NCBI GenBank assembly: GCA_021640185.1
Contig: JAJXDX010000039.1
Coordinates: 4,906 to 10,159 of the forward strand
Reading direction: 5' to 3'
DNA from: Oscillospiraceae bacterium
GTDB taxonomy: Bacteria; Bacillota; Clostridia; Oscillospirales; Acutalibacteraceae
DNA: 5,254 nucleotides
Made by a program: the position numbers and the translations under genes. The notes beneath the pieces were generated by a model, which was given only the letters and a program-made list of their open reading frames with translations, ran no database searches and was not told the origin of the DNA. Positions 1-5,254 of this stretch are shown here, in pieces; positions within the stretch are counted from its first letter, which is position 1; every line of letters starts with the position of its first letter.

Positions 1-673
1 CGATGCGGCGCTGCTCGGCAAGCAGACCGTCGGCATTTTGTCGATCTTGGCGTGGACCGGTGTGACGATCACGGTCACCTTCCTGATCCTGAAAAAGACC
101 GTCGGCCTGCGCGTCAGCCGTGAGGAAGAGATCCGCGGACTGGACAGCACCGAGCACGGCCTGCCCAGCGCCTATGCCGATTTCGTCCCTGCCGTCGAAA
201 AGCTCGACTACGGCGATGCCGCGGCTGCGGCCGTTGCCGCAGTCGTCGTCGCGGACGATGCTCCCGCCGGGGAAGCGATCCCGGCGGTGAAGGCCGCCGC
301 GCCCGCCGATGGCACGGCGAAATTCACCAAGATCGAGATCGTTTGCAAAGAGGCGAGGCTGGAGCCGCTGAAGGCTGCGATGATGCAGATCGGCATCACC
401 GGCATGACCGTGTCGCACGTGCTGGGCTGCGGCGCACAGAAGGGCAAGCCGGAATACTACCGCGGCGTGCCGGTGGACGCCGATCTGCTGCCGAAGGTGC
501 AGATCGACATCGTCGTCAGCAAGGTCCCGGTGCGGCAGGTGATCGAGACCGCCAAGCAGGTGCTGTACACCGGGCATATCGGCGACGGCAAGATCTTTGT
601 TTACGATGTGGAGAACGTCGTGAAGGTGCGCACCGGTGAGGAGGGGTACGACGCTCTGCAGGACGTGGAGTGA
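1..673 (+). CDS. Ammonium transporter (Amt) C-terminus fused to a P-II signalling domain, 5' partial
   Basis: The gene enters from the left edge, reads in frame from base 2 and stops with TGA at 671-673. Bases about 35-100 encode the last membrane helix (ILSILAWTGVTITVTFLILK). The cytoplasmic Amt tail motif GLDSTEHGLPSAYADF follows. An Ala-rich linker (about 215-315) then leads into a complete P-II (GlnB/GlnK) domain from about 320. The domain shows the T-loop (QKGKPEYYRG, with the usual modifiable Tyr at 458-460), LLPKVQIDIVV, the B-loop GHIGDGKIFV and the C-terminal VRTGEEG. Amt conducts ammonium across the membrane. Free P-II trimers bind ATP/ADP and 2-oxoglutarate and plug the channel with their T-loops, so here the regulator is tethered to the channel. 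Amt-P-II fusions are known in Clostridia. The fusion is in one frame with no stop, so it is not an annotation artefact. Identity is very secure; the transporter core lies outside the window. Confidence 0.95.
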   Translation, partial: DAALLGKQTVGILSILAWTGVTITVTFLILKKTVGLRVSREEEIRGLDSTEHGLPSAYADFVPAVEKLDYGDAAAAAVAAVVVADDAPAGEAIPAVKAAAPADGTAKFTKIEIVCKEARLEPLKAAMMQIGITGMTVSHVLGCGAQKGKPEYYRGVPVDADLLPKVQIDIVVSKVPVRQVIETAKQVLYTGHIGDGKIFVYDVENVVKVRTGEEGYDALQDVE

Positions 674-700
674 TCCGGGCAAAACGATAAGGTGAAGAAC

Positions 701-748
701 AACGCACGGCGTCCGGCTGTTGCCGGACGCCGTGCGTTTCCTTCTTGA
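701..748 (+). terminator. Intrinsic terminator of the amt-P-II gene
   Basis: A perfect 17-bp GC-rich stem (701-717 pairing with 722-738) closes on a TGTT loop. It is followed by a pyrimidine-rich run (TTTCCTTCTT). It lies 27 bases after the stop codon at 673. The T tract is interrupted, but the stem is very strong. Confidence 0.85.
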
Positions 749-856
749 AAATATACAGCCGGTCGTCTTTCTGCCAGATCATCCCGGCCGTACACATTTT
801 TTGGTCGATCCTTTCCAAAAAGCACATCCAGTGTCCTGTTTATGGGATACAGAACA

Positions 857-865
857 TGCTATACT
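857..865 (+). promoter_or_regulatory. Extended -10 promoter for the 917-1435 gene
   Basis: TGCTATACT gives an extended -10 element (TG at 857-858, TATACT at 860-865). It lies about 50 bases before the start codon and after the preceding terminator. No good -35 hexamer is visible 16-18 bases upstream, which is typical of extended -10 promoters. Transcription would begin near 872, giving a leader of about 45 bases. Confidence 0.6.
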
Positions 866-916
866 GTCAGTCGTAAGCCGATGGAGCCCCGGCCGTGAGA
901 AACAGGGAGAGGAAGG

Positions 917-1435
917 ATGAGCTGGATGAAAAACGCGATCTGTACCGCCGCAGAAAACGCAGCGACACCGCAGGAGTACCTGCACGATCTGCTGGCTGCC
1001 ACAGCGGCGGACGGCACACTGGACCTTGTGTGGATCGAGCCGCACACCGACGGTGCAAGCGAGGATCTGCCCGTACGCGTCCGACTGTGCTGGGACAGTG
1101 CCCGATGTGAGGAACTGATCTTTGAGCTGGATGCGCTGCTCGATGCCCTGTGGGCGATGCGCGGCGTGATCGACCGGCTGGACGGCGACGCGCAGACGGC
1201 GCAGGCACTGCTGGGTGATGCGCGCCTGTACGCCGTTTGGGAGGTGTACCTGAGGCACATGGACGAGCGTCCGGCCGACGACGTATGGGGCAGACGACTG
1301 GATGTTGCGATCCGGCGCGTATCCCGCCTAATGCAGCTCGACGCGCCGAAGATCGTGCTGACCAATGAAGAAAAGCAGCTGGCCGCCGCCCTGCTGATCT
1401 GCCGCTGTGCGCTGTCCGTCTCCCCTATCGCCTGA
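917..1435 (+). CDS. Hypothetical protein, 172 aa, family not recognised
   Basis: I do not recognise this protein. It reads as a soluble, mostly helical cytoplasmic protein with no signal peptide or convincing membrane segment. It has an acidic leucine-rich stretch (EELIFELDALLDALWAMR, residues about 65-82). A basic helix-like segment (GRRLDVAIRRVSRLMQL, about 125-141) follows, then a hydrophobic C-terminal helix with a CxC pair (C162, C164). Other cysteines are C9, C58 and C64. The start at 917 has GGGAGAGG at 905-912 with a short 4-base gap. An in-frame ATG at 926 (Met4) with GGAAGG at 911-916 is an equally plausible start. The gene has its own extended -10 promoter and a strong terminator, so it appears to be transcribed alone. 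Codon use resembles the neighbours. That it is a real gene is likely; its function is unknown. Confidence 0.75.
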   Translation: MSWMKNAICTAAENAATPQEYLHDLLAATAADGTLDLVWIEPHTDGASEDLPVRVRLCWDSARCEELIFELDALLDALWAMRGVIDRLDGDAQTAQALLGDARLYAVWEVYLRHMDERPADDVWGRRLDVAIRRVSRLMQLDAPKIVLTNEEKQLAAALLICRCALSVSPIA

Positions 1436-1454
1436 TCGGATCCGGTCGGATCCG
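1436..1454 (+). repeat. Tandem 9-bp palindromic repeat
   Basis: TCGGATCCG occurs twice, at 1436-1444 and 1446-1454, with a 10-base period. Each copy contains the palindrome CGGATCCG. It sits between the stop codon at 1433-1435 and the terminator hairpin. The two copies can also pair with each other as a short hairpin. No function is evident. Confidence 0.5.
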
Positions 1455-1463
1455 CACGCAGCG

Positions 1464-1500
1464 AACACCGCCGTCCGAACGGACGGCGGTGTTTTTGTTC
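1464..1500 (+). terminator. Intrinsic terminator of the 917-1435 gene
   Basis: A perfect 13-bp stem (1464-1476 with 1481-1493) closes on a GAAC loop. It runs into TTTTTG and a second T run at 1502-1506. It separates the hypothetical gene from the phosphonate operon. Confidence 0.92.
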
Positions 1501-1517
1501 CTTTTTGTCGACAACAC

Positions 1518-1546
1518 TTGACGATCTGAACGGATCGTGCTATTAT
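1518..1546 (+). promoter_or_regulatory. Sigma-A promoter of the phosphonate operon
   Basis: The -35 is TTGACG (1518-1523), the spacer is exactly 17 bases, and the -10 is TATTAT (1541-1546) preceded by an extended -10 TG at 1538-1539. Transcription would start near 1553, giving an untranslated leader of about 57 bases before the ATG at 1610. This is the best promoter in the window. It shows that in-frame start codons upstream of it, such as 1505, cannot be used from this transcript. Confidence 0.85.
1521..1538. promoter_or_regulatory. Candidate operator in the phosphonate promoter
   Basis: ACGATCTGAACGGATCGT is a perfect 6-bp inverted repeat (ACGATC / GATCGT) with a 6-base gap. It fills the spacer between the -35 and -10 and touches both. 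A dimeric repressor bound here would block RNA polymerase. A separate 10-bp palindrome, TTGTCGACAA, lies just upstream at 1505-1514. No regulator gene is in the window; GATC-containing 6-mers are common in this DNA, so chance is possible. Confidence 0.35.
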
Positions 1547-1597
1547 CTCGCATATAGATGTTCATATTCCGAGCATCAGATCATTTTTAGGACAACT

Positions 1598-1602
1598 GGA
1601 GG
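1598..1602 (+). promoter_or_regulatory. Ribosome-binding site that fixes the phnW start
   Basis: GGAGG lies 7 bases before the ATG at 1610. No comparable site precedes the upstream in-frame start at 1505, and the protein from 1610 begins with the family-typical NILLNPGP. Confidence 0.9.
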
Positions 1603-1609
1603 AACACAG

Positions 1610-2749
1610 ATGGAGATCAAGCGCAACATCCTGCTCAACCCCGGCCCATCCACGACGACCGACACCGTCAAGCTGGCACAGGTGGTGCCGGATATCTGCC
1701 CGCGCGAAAAGGAGTTCGCCGATCTGATGGCGTCGCTGCGTCGGGATCTGCCGCGCATCGTCCATGCGGACAGCAACGAGTATACCTGCGTGCTGTTTTG
1801 CGGCTCCGGCACGCTGAACATCGATGTGTGCCTCAACTCACTGCTCCCGGCGGGCAAAAAGGTGCTGATCGTGAACAACGGCGCATACAGCGACCGCGCT
1901 GCCGAGATCTGCCGCTACTACGGCCTGCCGCACGTCGACCTGAAGCTGCCGGTCGACCGTCCCGCCGATCTCGACGCCGTCGAGCGGGCGCTCTCGGCCG
2001 ATCCGGACATCGCGCTGGTGCACACCACGCATCACGAAACGGGCACCGGTGTGCTCAACCCCGTGCGCCGGATTGGCGAGATCGCGCACCGGCACGGCGC
2101 AGTGTTCACGGTGGACACGACATCCTCGCTGGCGATGATCCCGATCGACATCGCAAAGGACAATATCGACTTTTGTATGGCATCGGCGCAGAAAGGCATC
2201 GGCGGCATGACCGGACTGTCGTTCATCATCGGCGACCGGCGCGAGATCGAGCGCTCGCGCGAGTATCCGAAGCGCTCGTACTACTGCAACCTGTACCTAC
2301 AATACGAATTTTTTGAAAAGACCGGGCAGATGCACTTCACTCCGCCCGTGCAGACGGTGTACGCCGCCCGGCAGGCGCTGGACGAATATTTTGCCGAGGG
2401 CGAGCAGGCCAAATGGGCGCGCCACCTGCGCACGACGGACGCGATCCACGCCGGGCTGGCGAAGCTTGGCCTGCGGGAGTACATCCGGCGGGAATATCAG
2501 TCCGGGCTGGTCGTTTCGGTGCTGTATCCGGACGATGAGAACTGGTCGTTCGAGCAGATCCACGATTACTGCTACACGCGCGGGTTCACGATCTATCCGG
2601 GCAAGGTCGCGGCGCAGAACACCTTCCGCCTGTGCGCACTGGGCGCGATCGATGCGCCGGATATCGAAGCGTTCTTCACCGTGCTGACGGCGGCGATGAA
2701 GGAAAGCGGCGTGCGTATCCCCGCCGTATACGACAAGGAGGAAAAGTGA
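1610..2749 (+). CDS. phnW: 2-aminoethylphosphonate aminotransferase (PhnW/AepZ type)
   Basis: This is a PLP-dependent class V (fold type I) aminotransferase of 379 residues, close to the usual family length. It interconverts phosphonoacetaldehyde and 2-aminoethylphosphonate using an amino donor such as alanine, in the cytoplasm. Visible features are the N-terminal NILLNPGPSTTT (substrate phosphonate loop), FCGSGT (about residues 63-68, PLP phosphate), TTHHETGTG, VDTTSSLAMIP with the PLP-ring Asp169, ASAQKGIGG with the Schiff-base Lys195, and NTFRLCALG with Arg340, which matches the substrate-binding Arg of PhnW. It is the first gene of the operon, and its TGA overlaps the next ATG by one base. 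PhnW enzymes also serve AEP breakdown with PhnX. Here the linked PEP mutase and decarboxylase point to synthesis, and no phnX is present. The reading frame is open back to 1505, but that start precedes the promoter. Confidence 0.93.
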   Translation: MEIKRNILLNPGPSTTTDTVKLAQVVPDICPREKEFADLMASLRRDLPRIVHADSNEYTCVLFCGSGTLNIDVCLNSLLPAGKKVLIVNNGAYSDRAAEICRYYGLPHVDLKLPVDRPADLDAVERALSADPDIALVHTTHHETGTGVLNPVRRIGEIAHRHGAVFTVDTTSSLAMIPIDIAKDNIDFCMASAQKGIGGMTGLSFIIGDRREIERSREYPKRSYYCNLYLQYEFFEKTGQMHFTPPVQTVYAARQALDEYFAEGEQAKWARHLRTTDAIHAGLAKLGLREYIRREYQSGLVVSVLYPDDENWSFEQIHDYCYTRGFTIYPGKVAAQNTFRLCALGAIDAPDIEAFFTVLTAAMKESGVRIPAVYDKEEK

Positions 2750-4044
2750 TGAAAACGGTATACACCTGTTTTTGCACCGATGTGATCCACGACGGGCACC
2801 GCAACATCCTGCGCGAGGCCAAAAAATACGGCCGCGTCGTGGTCGGCGCGCTCAGCGACAAGGCGCTGGTGCGCTACAACCGTTTCCCCACCCTGCCGTT
2901 CGAAAAGCGCGTGGAGCTGTACCGCAGCTTGGACGGCGTGGACGAGGTGGTGACGCAGGACGATATGCTGTATGACGACATCATCGCCCGGCTGCGCCCG
3001 GACTACGTGGTACACGGGGACAACTGGAAGACCGGCAGCGAGCGCCTGCTGCGCGAGAACGTGCTGCACGCATTGGCGCAGTACGGCGGCGAGCTGATCG
3101 AGCCGGCCTACACCGTCAGCCCGGACGTGCAGGCCATCGACGCGAACCTGCGTGAAAAGCTGGCCATGCCGGAATACCGCCGCCGCCGGCTGCGCACGCT
3201 GATCGAGATGTGCCCCATCGTCAAGGTCATCGAGGCGCACAACGGCCTGACCGGCATCATCGCGGAAAAGACCGTGGTGGAAACGGACGGCAAGCTTGAT
3301 CAGTTCGACGCGATGTGGGTGTCGTCGCTGTGCGACAGCACGGCCAAGGGCAAGCCGGACATCGAACTGGTGGACATGACCTCCCGCATCCGCACGCTGG
3401 AGGACATCATGGAGGTCACGACGAAGCCGATCATTTTGGACGGCGACACCGGCGGCCTGATCGAGCATTTCGTCTACAACGTGCGCACACTGGAGCGGCT
3501 GGGCATCTCGGCGATCATCATCGAGGACAAGACGGGGCTGAAAAAGAACTCGCTGTTCGGCACGGAGGTCGAGCAGACGCAGGACACGATCGAGCATTTT
3601 TGCGAAAAGATCCGCGCGGGCAAGCAGGTGCAGCTGACCGACGACTTTATGATCATCGCCCGGATCGAGAGCCTGATCTTGGAAAAAGGGATGGAGGATG
3701 CGCTGGCGCGCGCCTTCGCCTACGTCAAGGCCGGGGCGGACGGGATCATGATCCACTCGCGCAAAAAGGATCCGACGGAGATCTTCACGTTCTGCGACCG
3801 GTTCCGCGCGGCGGATCCCAAAACGCCGATCGTGGTGGTGCCCACGTCGTTCAACACCGTGACGGAGGCTGAGCTGGCCGCGCACGGCGTGAACGTCGTG
3901 ATCTATGCCAACCAGCTCACCCGCAGCGCGTTCCCCGCGATGCAGCGCACGGCCGCAGACATCCTCAAATATCACCGCGCCAAGGAAGTGGACGATACGC
4001 TGATGCCCTTCAGCCAGATCATCACCCTGATCGACGAGCTTTGA
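2749..4044 (+). CDS. aepX: Cytidylyltransferase-like domain fused to phosphoenolpyruvate mutase
   Basis: This 431-residue, two-domain protein starts at ATG 2749, overlapping the phnW stop as TGATG, with AAGGAGG at 2735-2741. Residues 1 to about 135 resemble a nucleotidyltransferase of the CTP:phosphocholine/ethanolamine/glycerol-phosphate type. They carry HDGH (14-17, the HxGH motif) and VVHGDNWKTG (87-96). The third nucleotide motif, usually like GISST, reads SPDVQ (124-128) and may be impaired. Residues about 148-425 are PEP mutase of the isocitrate lyase superfamily, which isomerises PEP to phosphonopyruvate and forms the C-P bond. Its active-site residues are present: WVSSL (Ser192), DGD (Asp231, Asp233, Mg), EDKTGLKKNS (259-268, the mutase signature, with the gating-loop Lys265 and Asn267), Arg305 and His336. 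EDK-x5-NS separates mutases from relatives such as PEP hydrolase-like or carboxyphosphonoenolpyruvate enzymes. Mutase activity is very secure; activity of the N-terminal domain is not. Confidence 0.94.
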   Translation: MKTVYTCFCTDVIHDGHRNILREAKKYGRVVVGALSDKALVRYNRFPTLPFEKRVELYRSLDGVDEVVTQDDMLYDDIIARLRPDYVVHGDNWKTGSERLLRENVLHALAQYGGELIEPAYTVSPDVQAIDANLREKLAMPEYRRRRLRTLIEMCPIVKVIEAHNGLTGIIAEKTVVETDGKLDQFDAMWVSSLCDSTAKGKPDIELVDMTSRIRTLEDIMEVTTKPIILDGDTGGLIEHFVYNVRTLERLGISAIIIEDKTGLKKNSLFGTEVEQTQDTIEHFCEKIRAGKQVQLTDDFMIIARIESLILEKGMEDALARAFAYVKAGADGIMIHSRKKDPTEIFTFCDRFRAADPKTPIVVVPTSFNTVTEAELAAHGVNVVIYANQLTRSAFPAMQRTAADILKYHRAKEVDDTLMPFSQIITLIDEL

Positions 4045-4065
4045 GCGAACAAAACGGAGGACGAG

Positions 4066-5172
4066 ATGACGACAGAGCTTTTTGACGCATTCGACTTTTT
4101 TGCCGGCGTGCCGGACTCGCTGCTGCGGCCGCTGTGCGACTATTTGATCGACCGTTTCGGCATCGGCGAGCGGCACGTGATCGCCGCCAACGAGGGCAAC
4201 GCCGTCGCGCTGGCGGCGGGCTATCACCTCTCCACGGGCAAGATCCCGGTGGTCTATCTGCAAAACAGCGGCATCGGCAACATCATCAACCCCGTCGCGT
4301 CGCTGATGAACGACAAGGTGTACGGCATCCCGTGCGTGTTCGTCGTCGGCTGGCGGGGCGAGCCGGGCGTCCATGACGAGCCGCAGCATATTTTTCAGGG
4401 CGAGGTCACGCTGCAGCTGCTGCACGACATGGACATCGACACCTTCGTGATCGACAAGGGCACGACGGCGGCGCAGGCGCAGGCCGCGCTGGACGACTGG
4501 CAGCCGCGGCTCGCGGCCGGGAAGCAGGTCGCCTTCGTGGTCAAAAAGGGCGCGCTGTGCTTCGACAAAAAGCTGCGATACGCGAACGACCACACGATGA
4601 CGCGCGAGGACATCATCCGGCAGATCACCGCCGTGTCCGGCGCAGATCCGATCGTGTCCACCACCGGCAAAGCCTCGCGCGAATTGTTCGAGATCCGCGA
4701 GGCCGCCGGTACCGGCCACGGATGCGACCTGCTGACGGTCGGCTCGATGGGACACGCGTCGTCCATCGCCATGGCGATCGCGATGCAGAAGCCGCAAAAG
4801 ACCGTGTGGTGCATCGACGGCGACGGCGCGGCGCTGATGCACATGGGTGCCATGGCGCTGATCGGCACGTCCGGACTGACGAACCTTGTGCACGTCGTGA
4901 TCAACAACGCCGCGCACGAAACGGTGGGCGGGATGCCCACCGTTGCCGACAAGATCGACCTGATCGGGATCGCACGCGCCTGCGGCTACCCCGTTTGTGT
5001 GCGGGCGGAGGATCCCGACGCGCTGGACAAGGCGCTGCGGGAGGCCAAGCAGAGCAAGATGCTGACGTTTATCGAGGTCAAGTGCGCGATCGGGTCGCGC
5101 CCGGACCTTGGCCGTCCCACGACCACCGCCCGGCAGAACAAGGAAAGCTTCATGGCGCAGCTGCGCGGCTGA
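4066..5172 (+). CDS. aepY: Phosphonopyruvate decarboxylase, thiamine diphosphate-dependent
   Basis: This 368-residue enzyme decarboxylates phosphonopyruvate to phosphonoacetaldehyde, the irreversible step that drives the PEP mutase reaction. The N-terminal pyrimidine-binding half has FFAGVPDSLL (11-20) and AANEGNAVALAAGYH with the catalytic Glu43 that activates ThDP. QNSGIGNIINP (66-76) and GWRGEPGVHDEPQH (95-108) are family hallmarks. The C-terminal half has the ThDP/Mg motif GDG (252-254) through Asn-Asn (280-281). Length matches the family. The gene starts 21 bases after aepX with GGAGG at 4056-4060, five bases before ATG. It is similar to sulfopyruvate decarboxylase, but a single chain carrying both halves next to PEP mutase and AEP aminotransferase makes phosphonopyruvate the substrate. 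No terminator follows, so the operon probably continues. Confidence 0.95.
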   Translation: MTTELFDAFDFFAGVPDSLLRPLCDYLIDRFGIGERHVIAANEGNAVALAAGYHLSTGKIPVVYLQNSGIGNIINPVASLMNDKVYGIPCVFVVGWRGEPGVHDEPQHIFQGEVTLQLLHDMDIDTFVIDKGTTAAQAQAALDDWQPRLAAGKQVAFVVKKGALCFDKKLRYANDHTMTREDIIRQITAVSGADPIVSTTGKASRELFEIREAAGTGHGCDLLTVGSMGHASSIAMAIAMQKPQKTVWCIDGDGAALMHMGAMALIGTSGLTNLVHVVINNAAHETVGGMPTVADKIDLIGIARACGYPVCVRAEDPDALDKALREAKQSKMLTFIEVKCAIGSRPDLGRPTTTARQNKESFMAQLRG

Positions 5173-5196
5173 ATAGCGCAGGCGCGGGGACAGACG

Positions 5197-5254
5197 ATGA
5201 GAAAAGGATCACGGCGGCAGGCGTCTGCGAGATCGGCGGAGTCCGCGTTTTTGC
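5197..5254 (+). CDS. Possible start of the next operon gene, 3' partial
   Basis: ATG at 5197 lies 24 bases after the aepY stop and is preceded by GGGGA at 5186-5190. The frame stays open to the window edge (19 codons), beginning MRKGSRRQASARSAESAFL. A basic, Ser/Ala-rich N-terminus gives no family clue. Spacing and lack of a terminator fit a fourth co-transcribed gene, but the stretch is too short to be sure that it is coding. Confidence 0.35.
   Translation, partial: MRKGSRRQASARSAESAFL

Noticed and set aside
720..920. A 66-codon + strand frame in the gap after the amt-P-II gene
   Set aside because: It begins inside the terminator loop, has no ribosome-binding site, and spans the extended -10 promoter of the next gene.
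779..1365. Overlapping minus-strand frames antisense to the hypothetical gene
   Set aside because: Their Arg/Ser/Ala/Cys-rich compositions are typical of shadow frames in GC-rich DNA. The + strand frame has the promoter, ribosome-binding site and terminator.
1505..1609. N-terminal extension of phnW from an ATG-like upstream start
   Set aside because: The 35 extra codons run through the -35 and -10 of the operon promoter and have no ribosome-binding site. The family-typical N-terminus starts at 1610 behind GGAGG.
1547..1609. A riboswitch or attenuator in the phnW leader
   Set aside because: The predicted leader is only about 57 bases and AT-rich, and I found no stable hairpin or terminator-like structure in it.
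2632..2748. N-terminal extension of aepX inside phnW
   Set aside because: The 39 extra residues overlap the phnW 3' end and resemble no nucleotidyltransferase. ATG 2749 has a strong ribosome-binding site, and the domain's first strand begins right there.
2593..4917. A 774-codon open frame on the minus strand across phnW, aepX and aepY
   Set aside because: It lies antisense to three genes with intact catalytic motifs. Its product is a low-complexity run rich in His, Val, Asp and Arg, as expected from reading strongly GC-biased third positions backwards. It crosses gene boundaries and matches no fold.

Overview
The window looks like part of a high-GC Clostridia (Firmicutes) chromosome, possibly a gut Oscillospirales-type organism. 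This is inferred from strong GGAGG ribosome-binding sites, sigma-A-like promoters, GC-rich hairpin terminators with T tracts, and an ammonium-transporter/P-II fusion. The genus is not determined. All genes I can support lie on the + strand.

Layout: (1) 1-673 is the 3' end of an ammonium transporter fused in frame to a P-II signalling domain, closed by a 17-bp hairpin terminator. (2) 674-916 is non-coding and holds that terminator and an extended -10 promoter. (3) 917-1435 is a 172-residue cytoplasmic protein that I do not recognise. It has its own promoter and terminator, so it appears to be a single-gene unit. (4) 1436-1609 holds a tandem palindromic repeat, a second terminator, and a very good sigma-A promoter with an inverted repeat spanning the -35/-10 spacer. 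(5) 1610-5172 is a tight three-gene operon for 2-aminoethylphosphonate (AEP) synthesis: AEP aminotransferase (phnW/aepZ type), a cytidylyltransferase-PEP mutase fusion (aepX/pepM), and phosphonopyruvate decarboxylase (aepY/ppd). (6) A further reading frame may begin at 5197 and leaves the window; no terminator follows aepY.

How the genes work together: PEP mutase converts phosphoenolpyruvate to phosphonopyruvate. The decarboxylase pulls this unfavourable equilibrium forward by forming phosphonoacetaldehyde, and the aminotransferase makes AEP. The cytidylyltransferase-like domain fused to the mutase would fit CMP activation of a phosphonate for transfer to a surface glycan or lipid. However, its last nucleotide-binding motif looks degenerate, so that activity is uncertain. 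Catalytic residues of the mutase, decarboxylase and aminotransferase are all visible. No mobile elements, CRISPR arrays, tRNA or rRNA genes were seen.
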